Assembly: GCF_009193305.1 (NCBI RefSeq)
Contig: NZ_WBVS01000002.1
Coordinates: 62,001-126,000, forward strand
From: Bifidobacterium cebidarum
GTDB lineage: Bacteria; Actinomycetota; Actinomycetes; Actinomycetales; Bifidobacteriaceae
Direction: 5' to 3'
DNA length: 64,000 nucleotides
The first letter of the stretch is position 1, and the number at the start of each line of letters is the position of its first letter. The notes beneath the pieces are model-generated. The model was not told the DNA's origin. It ran no database searches and worked only from the letters and a program-made list of their open reading frames with translations. Below are positions 25,731 to 32,031 of the stretch, in pieces. The position numbers were made by a program, and so were the translations under genes.

Positions 25731-25746
25731 AATCTTAACGATGATG
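25731..25746. promoter_or_regulatory. LacI operator B overlapping the first GPH permease promoter
   Basis: AATCTTAACGATGATG centred at 25739/25740. TATACT (25757-25762) downstream is a good -10, and a -35 at 17-nt spacing falls inside the operator, so a bound repressor would occlude RNA polymerase. Confidence 0.8.
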
Positions 25747-25864
25747 GAAAATGCTTTATACTGAAGTCAGCGCATGACATCGGCGTGTCGGACTGAGCAT
25801 CAACTGCAAGGCAGCAGGGCTTCACCAACATCCATACGCCGATAGGTTTGAAGAGGAAAGGACG

Positions 25865-27451
25865 ATGATGTCATTGCGATCCCAGCGTGCCGCATCTGCT
25901 ACCGATACGGTAGATGCCATGCTCTCATGGAAGGCCAAGCTTGGTTACGCCACATTCTCGCTGTCGTATGTGATGCAGACGATGATTGTGACGTGGCAGA
26001 TGTTCTACTTCACCACGTTTCTGAACGTATCGATGGCTGTTACGGCGGTGCTTATAGCCGCCGGCAAGATCGTGGCCTCGGTGATCGGCCCAGTGTGGGG
26101 CTATATCTCCGACCGTATGTATCACAATGCGCTCGGCCGTCGTTTTGGACGCCGACGCTCAATCCTGATTTTCGCCATCCCGGCGAACTTCGTGTTCTAC
26201 CTGCTGTTGTGGATTCCAAATCTGCCGATTGCGGTCTACTTCTTCGCCAACCTGCTGTATTGGGCGTTCTTCGCCGGAATCACCACCGTGCAGTACGGCC
26301 TGCCCAGCGAAATGACCGAGAACCCGAGCCAGCGCGCGCAACTTGTCGGCGTCAACCAGATCGCCGGCGCCATCGGCGGCACCTTCCTCTCGGTGCTCAA
26401 CGTGTACCTGTTCACCATCTGGGGCAAGGACAACTGGGAATCATACTTCAACATGGCGTTGCTGTACGGCATTATCGGCACCGCAGTGCTGATGCTGGGC
26501 TTCCTGTCGATTCAGGAGCGTCCGTTCGACGAATCCACCAACGTGTCGTCCGCAGATGGGACGGCCGGTAGCGATGGTGAGACGCATATCGGCATCGGCA
26601 AACGTCTGGTTTCGGTGGTGTGGAACTTCCTTTCGGTGCTCAAGGTCAAGGAATTCCGCAACTATCTTGGTTTGTACTTGTCGGAGGAGATGTTCCGCAC
26701 AGTGCGCGGCACACTGAATACGTACTTCGTGATTTTCGTGCTGTTGCTCGACCCGCAAACCGTCTCCCTCGCCACCGGCGTCAATCTGCTGTTCGGCATC
26801 GCCTGCGTCGGCTTTTTCATGTGGATCACCGCGAAAATCGGTGGCCCACGCGCCTACCGTTTAGGCGGCATCGAGGTGATTTTCGTATTCCTGGCGATGT
26901 TCATGCTGGCGATGGTCGCAAGCCACATCCCGGCTGGCACGCGCGCCGTGCTCTACATCGGTCTCGGCCTGTTCATGAATTTCGGCATCACCGGTGTGGT
27001 GAACGCCACCCAGTACACGTATACGTTCATTCCGGATGTGGATGAAATCATCACCTCGAAGCGCCGCGAAGGCCAGTACGCCGCCATTAATTCGACCATC
27101 GACGATATCTTCTCCTCTGCGGAGACAATTGTGATCGGCTTGGTGCTGGAGGCGACCGGGTTCGTGGAAGGTGCGCAATCGCAGCCACCGCAGACGGTAT
27201 TGGCGCTCGCATGCCTGTTCTCGTTCGTGCCGATTGTGATCTGCGTCGTGGGCATTGTCTTTACGTTCCGGCTGAAGCTCAATCGCGAAAACCACGAACT
27301 GCTGCTTGATGAGATCGATCGATTGCGCGCAGGCGGGTCGATGGACGACGTGACGCCTGAAACGCGCGCGTTGGTCGAGAGTCTCACCGGTATGCCGTAT
27401 GAACAGTGCTGGGGTCACAACAACGTCATCAATGTGACGCATAAAGGCTGA
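25865..27451 (+). CDS. GPH-family glycoside:cation symporter, paralogue 1
   Basis: 528 residues with about 12 membrane segments and the signature GPVWGYISDRMYHNALGRRFGRRRSIL of the glycoside-pentoside-hexuronide family. A C-terminal cytoplasmic tail carries GGSMDDVTPETRALVESLTG and ends GMPYEQCWGHNNVINV. There is no PTS EIIA-like domain, unlike LacS. It is divergent from the GH2 beta-galactosidase and shares its operators, so it probably imports the galactoside that enzyme hydrolyses. AGGAAAGG precedes the ATG; a second ATG follows immediately. A strong terminator follows the gene. Confidence 0.9.
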   Translation: MMSLRSQRAASATDTVDAMLSWKAKLGYATFSLSYVMQTMIVTWQMFYFTTFLNVSMAVTAVLIAAGKIVASVIGPVWGYISDRMYHNALGRRFGRRRSILIFAIPANFVFYLLLWIPNLPIAVYFFANLLYWAFFAGITTVQYGLPSEMTENPSQRAQLVGVNQIAGAIGGTFLSVLNVYLFTIWGKDNWESYFNMALLYGIIGTAVLMLGFLSIQERPFDESTNVSSADGTAGSDGETHIGIGKRLVSVVWNFLSVLKVKEFRNYLGLYLSEEMFRTVRGTLNTYFVIFVLLLDPQTVSLATGVNLLFGIACVGFFMWITAKIGGPRAYRLGGIEVIFVFLAMFMLAMVASHIPAGTRAVLYIGLGLFMNFGITGVVNATQYTYTFIPDVDEIITSKRREGQYAAINSTIDDIFSSAETIVIGLVLEATGFVEGAQSQPPQTVLALACLFSFVPIVICVVGIVFTFRLKLNRENHELLLDEIDRLRAGGSMDDVTPETRALVESLTGMPYEQCWGHNNVINVTHKG

Positions 27452-27468
27452 TCGGGCTTTTCATATTC

Positions 27469-27497
27469 AGCTCCCCTGTACGTGGGGGAGCTTTTTT
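27469..27497 (+). terminator. Rho-independent terminator of the first GPH gene
   Basis: AGCTCCCC (27469-27476) / GGGGAGCT (27485-27492) with an 8-nt loop and a T6 tract (27492-27497). Confidence 0.9.
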
Positions 27498-27559
27498 ATT
27501 GCGGTATTGCGCAATCGGTACCGGTTTTTACCGATTCGCGACACGCCGAATCACCAAAT

Positions 27560-27577
27560 AATCTCAACGATAAGATT
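27560..27577. promoter_or_regulatory. LacI operator C (second GPH gene, distal)
   Basis: AATCTCAACGATAAGATT, centred at 27568/27569, the closest match to the consensus of the island. It lies 67 nt upstream of operator D, an arrangement suited to looping. Confidence 0.85.
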
Positions 27578-27620
27578 TGTGATATGGTTTGTTTTGCAAA
27601 CATCAAGAAAAGAAATCGAG

Positions 27621-27650
27621 CTTCAAAATCTCAACGATAAGGTTTTGAAG
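27621..27650. promoter_or_regulatory. LacI operator D (second GPH gene, proximal), extended palindrome
   Basis: Centred at 27635/27636. The core TCTCAACGATAAGG lies inside a 30-nt near-palindrome whose outer arms CTTCAAAA and TTTTGAAG are perfect. It is about 114 nt before the permease start. Confidence 0.85.
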
Positions 27651-27763
27651 TAGATGAGCCGGGGATGGACGGAGAAGTCCCCCACCCGGAAAGCAGCTCC
27701 GTTTCTATGGCCCTGCGCCGTGCCTCATCGCATCGATCTCTATTGGAGAATAGGAGAAATCCA

Positions 27764-29323
27764 ATGTCCAACTCGGCATCGTCCGCAGCGGGCCGCAAGC
27801 TGTCGTGGGTGACGAAGTTCACGTACGCCCTGCTGCCGCTGTCGTTCACCATGACCACGATGGTCATGACTTGGCAGATGATCTACTACACCCAGCCGCT
27901 CGCCATTTCCATCGGCATCGTCACCACGATGCTCGCCGTCGGCAAGGCTGTCGGTGGCTTCATCACTCCAATCTGGGGCTACATCTCCGATCGTATGTAC
28001 GCCACCAGCTTCGGCCGCAAGGTTGGCCGTCGTAAGGGCACGCTCCTCATCGCCGCTCCGCTGAACCTCATTTTCTATGTGCTGCTGTGGGTTCCGAATA
28101 TGCCGGTGTGGTTCTACCTGCTCATCAACATCATCTACTACGGCGTATACCCGGGCATCAACACGGTGGTGTACTCCCTGCCTTCTGAGATGACCGATGA
28201 TTCCAAGGATCGTGCACAGCTCGTGGCTGTCCAGCAGATCGGTGGCGGCGTCGGCGGCTTCGCGCTGTCCATGTTCAACGCCTACCTGTTCAAGATTTGG
28301 GGCGCCGACAGCTGGGAGCCGTACTTCAAGATCGCTATGATCTACGCCGTGCTCGGCACCGTGCTGCTCGTGGTTGGTGCCCTGTGCATCAAGGAACGTC
28401 CGTACGACGAAACCACCGATATCTCCTCCGCCGATAAGGGCTCCGATGAGAAGGTCGGCTTCTTCGGCCGCTTGGTCTCCGTGTTCTGGAACTTCCTGTC
28501 CGTGCTGCGCATCAAGACCTTCCGCAACTACCTGGGCATCTTCCTCTCCCAGATGACCTTCCGTACCGTCCGCGGCCAGATCAACGCCTACTTCATCATG
28601 TTCGTGCTGCTCCTGACCCCGGCTGAGGTCTCCCTCTCCACCGGCTTCAGCTTCCTGTTCGGCATGGTCTGCGTGGTCATTTGGGCCACCATCATCACCA
28701 AGCTCGGCGGCATGCGCGCTTACCGCCTCGGCTCCTGGTTCACCATCATCCTGTTCGTCGGCATCTTCATCCTGGGCTTGGTCCACGGTTCCATGCCGAA
28801 GGCCTCCGTCACCCTGGTCTTCACCATCCTGATTACCCTGTTCACCCTTGGTAACTCCGGTATCGTGAACGCACAGACCTACGTGCAGGCCTTCGTGCCG
28901 GACGTTGATGAGCTGGTTACCGGTAAGCGTCGTGAAGGCCAGTACGCCGGCATCCAGTCCACGCTCGAGGTCATCGTCAACACCGTGGTGACCATCCTCG
29001 TGGGTGTGATTCTGCAGGCCGTCGGCTTCCAGTCCGGCGCTGACGTCAAGACCCAGTCCCCGCTCGTGGTCAACGTGCTCCTGTACATGTACTGCGGCAC
29101 CGTGGTTGTGCTCGCCCTCGTCGGCATCCTGCTGACCTACCGCATGCACTTGAACGAGAAGACCCACGACATTCTCGTGGCTGAATCCGCTCGTCTGCGC
29201 AACGGTGGTTCCATGGACGAGGTCACCGATGAGACCCGCAAGGTTGTTGAGGATCTCGCTGGTATGCCGTACGAGAAGTGCTGGGGCCACAACAACGTGA
29301 TCAACGTCTCCAACAAGGCCTGA
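27764..29323 (+). CDS. GPH-family glycoside:cation symporter, paralogue 2
   Basis: 519 residues with about 12 membrane segments; GGFITPIWGYISDRMYATSFGRKVGRRKGTL is the GPH signature. It is clearly paralogous to the preceding permease, including the soluble tail (GGSMDEVTDETRKVVEDLAG, then MPYEKCWGHNNVINV). AGGAGA 7 nt before the ATG at 27764 sets the start; the open frame extends 33 codons upstream without support. It has its own pair of operators, so it can be controlled separately from paralogue 1 by the same repressor. Its cargo is probably a related galactoside. Confidence 0.9.
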   Translation: MSNSASSAAGRKLSWVTKFTYALLPLSFTMTTMVMTWQMIYYTQPLAISIGIVTTMLAVGKAVGGFITPIWGYISDRMYATSFGRKVGRRKGTLLIAAPLNLIFYVLLWVPNMPVWFYLLINIIYYGVYPGINTVVYSLPSEMTDDSKDRAQLVAVQQIGGGVGGFALSMFNAYLFKIWGADSWEPYFKIAMIYAVLGTVLLVVGALCIKERPYDETTDISSADKGSDEKVGFFGRLVSVFWNFLSVLRIKTFRNYLGIFLSQMTFRTVRGQINAYFIMFVLLLTPAEVSLSTGFSFLFGMVCVVIWATIITKLGGMRAYRLGSWFTIILFVGIFILGLVHGSMPKASVTLVFTILITLFTLGNSGIVNAQTYVQAFVPDVDELVTGKRREGQYAGIQSTLEVIVNTVVTILVGVILQAVGFQSGADVKTQSPLVVNVLLYMYCGTVVVLALVGILLTYRMHLNEKTHDILVAESARLRNGGSMDEVTDETRKVVEDLAGMPYEKCWGHNNVINVSNKA

Positions 29324-29342
29324 TCCGCTTCTGCTTCGAGCA

Positions 29343-29380
29343 GAGCCGGTGTCCATAAGGTACGCCAATCTTGCCGGCTC
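29343..29380 (+). terminator. Hairpin after the second GPH gene
   Basis: GAGCCGG (29343-29349) pairs with CCGGCTC (29374-29380) across a 24-nt loop, 20 nt after the stop. A further inverted pair TTCAGCAATT (29395-29404) / AATTGCTGAA (29437-29446) follows. No T-tract, so termination is uncertain. Confidence 0.5.
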
Positions 29381-29540
29381 CGCTCGTTACACTCTTCAGC
29401 AATTCTTTCCAATAGCCAACCTCGGAACTTCTCCGAAATTGCTGAACACCCGCGCCGCAGGGATGGTTTACTGCAAATACACCTCCCTTCTCCAGCCCTG
29501 TGGCGCAATTCAATCCTTCTTACTTTTCCTTTCCAAACAG

Positions 29541-29568
29541 TGTGCCTCCTCGATATAGAGGAGGCACA
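29541..29568. terminator. Stable hairpin upstream of the second LacI gene
   Basis: Perfect 11-bp stem, TGTGCCTCCTC / GAGGAGGCACA, with a 6-nt GATATA loop. It sits in the 330-nt gap between the second GPH gene and the LacI gene. The stem contains GGAGG, and no T-tract follows on either strand, so it may act as an insulator or RNA-processing structure. Confidence 0.55.
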
Positions 29569-29600
29569 TGCATTTCGGGGGCTGTCGCTACTCTGATAGC

Positions 29601-29620
29601 TATCTCAACGATGAAGAGAT
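29601..29620. promoter_or_regulatory. LacI operator E (autoregulatory)
   Basis: TATCTCAACGATGAAGAGAT, centred at 29609/29610, only 44 nt before the LacI start codon. It matches the other island sites and implies autoregulation. Confidence 0.75.
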
Positions 29621-29653
29621 ATCAGATTAACCATCATCAGGAGATGTGTAGCC

Positions 29654-30646
29654 ATGGTTACGTTAAAAGATGTAGGCGAGTTAGCTGGCGTGACTGCTAC
29701 TACTGCCTCGGCAGCCTTGCGTGGCAAGGATTATGTGAAGCCGGAAACCATGCAGCGCGTCAAAGACGCGGCCCGCAGACTTGGCTACAAAACGAATCTT
29801 TCCGGCCGTTCCCTGCGTTCAGGGCGCAGCGACACCATCACCTTCCTCACCTCGGGTATTGAGGGCGACTACTTCTCGAATCTCGCCATGTGCGTGGCTG
29901 AGGCGGTGCATGAGCGCGGCTCTCATATGTTGATTGAGCTCTCCCGTTATCTCACCGACGATAACGACCTGTCGTACACTTTCTCGGATGGCATCATCGC
30001 CATCAATGCGCCGCGCGCCGTCGATATTCTTCGCCATCACCCAGCGGTATTGCTGGAGAACTACGACACCAACCTGCAGATTGACACGGTGAACGCGCCA
30101 AGTGATGCCGGCTCCCGCGCGGCCGTTCGCCATCTGATCGAGCGCGGTTGCAAGCGCATCGGCATCGTCGGCGACAACCGCGATCCCAGTCGGGCCATTA
30201 TCCCGGGCTCGCGCGATATGCGTATGCGCGCCGCGGCCGATGAGATCGCCGAAGCTGGGCTGAAGTTCGACGAGAAAAAGGATTTCATCAAATGCGCATG
30301 GTCGATTGACGGCGGCATCGAAGCCGGTCGGGCCATTGCCAAGGGTCGTACCAAATACGATGGCCTGTATTGCCTGAACGATGGCATTGCCATCGGAGTG
30401 CTCCGTGGCTTGGCCGACGGCGGCGTGCATGTGCCGGATGATGTGATGGTCATCGGTTTTGATGGTTTGAGTCAGGGCGCTTACACTGTGCCGACGCTTT
30501 CCACTGTCGCCACCGATTTCAAAGGCATGGCGAACTCCGCTTTGACGCTGCTGATGCGCCGCATCGAGCACCCAGACGAGGAATTCTTCCCCCAGACCGT
30601 GAGTGTGGGCTACAAGCTGATTGAGCGCGAATCCACTGCACGGTAG
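29654..30646 (+). CDS. LacI-family regulator of the GH2/GPH/esterase island
   Basis: 330 residues. Helix-turn-helix VTLKDVGELAGVTATTASAALRGKDYVKPETMQRVKDAA, hinge NLSGRSLRSGRSDTITFL, then a periplasmic-binding-like effector domain ending DDVMVIGFDGLSQGAYTVPTLSTV. AGGAGA 9 nt before the ATG supports the start. Operators of one sequence class stand before this gene, both GPH genes, the GH2 gene and the esterase gene, so it is very probably a local repressor. The effector, perhaps a galactoside or galactose derivative, is not determined. Confidence 0.9.
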   Translation: MVTLKDVGELAGVTATTASAALRGKDYVKPETMQRVKDAARRLGYKTNLSGRSLRSGRSDTITFLTSGIEGDYFSNLAMCVAEAVHERGSHMLIELSRYLTDDNDLSYTFSDGIIAINAPRAVDILRHHPAVLLENYDTNLQIDTVNAPSDAGSRAAVRHLIERGCKRIGIVGDNRDPSRAIIPGSRDMRMRAAADEIAEAGLKFDEKKDFIKCAWSIDGGIEAGRAIAKGRTKYDGLYCLNDGIAIGVLRGLADGGVHVPDDVMVIGFDGLSQGAYTVPTLSTVATDFKGMANSALTLLMRRIEHPDEEFFPQTVSVGYKLIERESTAR

Positions 30647-30706
30647 CGATGGAGAGGCTGCGTTAAAGGGGCTGTTTCCATCGCCTCGCACGTGATGCTT
30701 GCATCC

Positions 30707-30760
30707 CCGGAAAACGCTGTGGAACGTGTTGTGAAACACAGAGTCCACAGCGTTTTCCGG
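30707..30760. terminator. Bidirectional terminator between LacI and esterase genes
   Basis: 17-bp perfect stem: CCGGAAAACGCTGTGGA (30707-30723) and its complement at 30744-30760. The interior can also pair (GTGTT / AACAC). It separates converging genes. Confidence 0.85.
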
Positions 30761-30771
30761 TTTGTGGGTAA

Positions 30772-31689
30772 TCAGGCAGCAGATCCCAATCCTAGGGAAA
30801 TCGCACGGAGAAGATCGCTTTCGGTCGTGGCATCGAGATGCCTATCGCAGAACGACACAAATCGACTGGTGGCAGCGGGGCTGCGCCATACTGCAGGATC
30901 GCCATGTCCGCCAATATGCGGATACCAGGTTTCAATGCGGTCGCCGTAACCAGCGTCCCGCAAGCGCTGTTCCAGCCAATGGGTCTGTTCGCAGGGTACC
31001 AGATCGTCGTTGTCGGCATGCATCAGCAGCATCGGCACCATGCTGCCTGGGGCAAGAGCATCGATACGCTCGATTGGACTGGCGTCCTTGGCCTGGGCCT
31101 CGGTGTAGTGGTCGCCGAGCAGCATGGATTTGTATCCTTCTACTTCCAGATTGCGGGAGCCGGGCAGCGCCCAACGCGCGATATCCGCAATACCGAAGGC
31201 TGAAATCACGAGATTCACGCGGCTGGAGGCGCGATTGGCTTCCGGGAACGCGGTGGCTGGGCCCTCATAGCGCAGATCATCGTTCGTCAAACCCATGAAT
31301 TGCGCCAAGTGCGCGCCTGCTGAAGCGCCCCAGGCCACAATCCGCTCGGGGTCGATGCCATAGCGGGCGGCGTTTGCGCGGAGGAATCGAATCGCCGCCT
31401 TGCAATCATGGATTTGCGCGGTCCACTTGGCTTCGGTGGAAAGGCGGTAATTGATGATGGCGACCGCGTAGCCGGCCTCCAAGAAGGCCGCTGCGTCGGC
31501 GCGTTCCGTTGCCAGGCCCCGTGCACCTGCCGCAAAGTTGCCTCCGATCCATCCGCCCCCGTGAATGTAGACGACTACAGGAATCGACGAAGCGCTGGCG
31601 ATACCGTGCTTAGGCACGGCAAGGTACAACTTTTGCGACTGCAGACCATGGCCTGCATAATCCTGGTCGATGTATTCGATAATGTTCAC
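30772..31689 (-). CDS. Alpha/beta-hydrolase esterase in the galactoside regulon
   Basis: 305 residues. The oxyanion motif HGGGWIGG, nucleophile elbow GASAGAHLAQ and a late HIGGHGDP containing the catalytic His define an HSL/BD-FAE-type carboxylesterase; it is cytoplasmic with no signal. The GTG at 31689 has GGAG about 8 nt upstream. An upstream ATG at 31761 is unlikely because the operator at 31719-31737 would then lie in the coding region. Control by the same LacI operator as the GH2 enzyme and GPH permeases suggests it removes acyl groups from imported oligosaccharides; this is inferred. Confidence 0.82.
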   Translation of the reverse strand: MNIIEYIDQDYAGHGLQSQKLYLAVPKHGIASASSIPVVVYIHGGGWIGGNFAAGARGLATERADAAAFLEAGYAVAIINYRLSTEAKWTAQIHDCKAAIRFLRANAARYGIDPERIVAWGASAGAHLAQFMGLTNDDLRYEGPATAFPEANRASSRVNLVISAFGIADIARWALPGSRNLEVEGYKSMLLGDHYTEAQAKDASPIERIDALAPGSMVPMLLMHADNDDLVPCEQTHWLEQRLRDAGYGDRIETWYPHIGGHGDPAVWRSPAATSRFVSFCDRHLDATTESDLLRAISLGLGSAA

Positions 31690-31718
31690 AGCTTGGCTCC
31701 ATTGCCTAGTCTCAGTAA

Positions 31719-31737
31719 TAATCTCATCGATAAGATT
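31719..31737. promoter_or_regulatory. LacI operator F (esterase promoter)
   Basis: AATCTCATCGATAAGATT, centred at 31728/31729, palindromic with one mismatch, about 30 nt upstream of the esterase GTG on the minus strand. It brings the esterase into the island regulon. Confidence 0.8.
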
Positions 31738-31817
31738 AATTATAAGATTTTGAATTGTCAAGGTCGCTGTGAGGTCACTTTTCGTTGGTTTTTATCGCTT
31801 GCCGGAAGCTGAAAACG

Positions 31818-31851
31818 AGGAAAGCCCCGCTCGATTGAGCGAGGCTTTCCT
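31818..31851. terminator. Hairpin between ppc and the esterase promoter, first
   Basis: AGGAAAGCCCCGCTC pairs with GAGCGAGGCTTTCCT (one mismatch) around a GATT loop. Confidence 0.7.
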
Positions 31852-31876
31852 GTAGGCTTTGCGCTAGGAACAAGGA

Positions 31877-31897
31877 ACCCCCGCTGGTCGCGGGGGT
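31877..31897. terminator. GC-rich hairpin between ppc and the esterase promoter, second
   Basis: ACCCCCGC / GCGGGGGT with a 5-nt loop. Together with the neighbouring hairpins it probably ends minus-strand transcripts leaving ppc. Confidence 0.65.
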
Positions 31898-31910
31898 GCT
31901 GTACTGCTGC

Positions 31911-31946
31911 GGTTTTTGCATGTGCAAAAGCTACTATGCAAAAACC
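31911..31946 (-). terminator. Hairpin between ppc and the esterase promoter, third
   Basis: GGTTTTTGCAT (31911-31921) pairs with ATGCAAAAACC (31936-31946). Read on the minus strand the arm supplies a T5 tract. Confidence 0.6.
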
Positions 31947-31951
31947 TTGCT

Positions 31952-32031
31952 ACGTTTGCGGTGGTGAAGTCCACCGGACTTCACCACCTTGTGCTTTGCA
32001 GCGCTAGCTGCAAAGCACAAGACGCAAACGT
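31952..32031. repeat. Three-way-junction inverted repeat at the 3' end of ppc
   Basis: Outer stem ACGTTTGCG (31952-31960) / CGCAAACGT (32023-32031). Inside it are two perfect hairpins: one with 12-13 bp arms at 31960-31972 / 31976-31988 (3-nt loop) and one with 14-bp arms at 31989-32002 / 32007-32020 (4-nt loop). The two inner hairpins abut, so DNA or RNA could fold into a three-way junction of about 80 nt. The outer arm touches the first base of the ppc stop codon. Confidence 0.75.
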
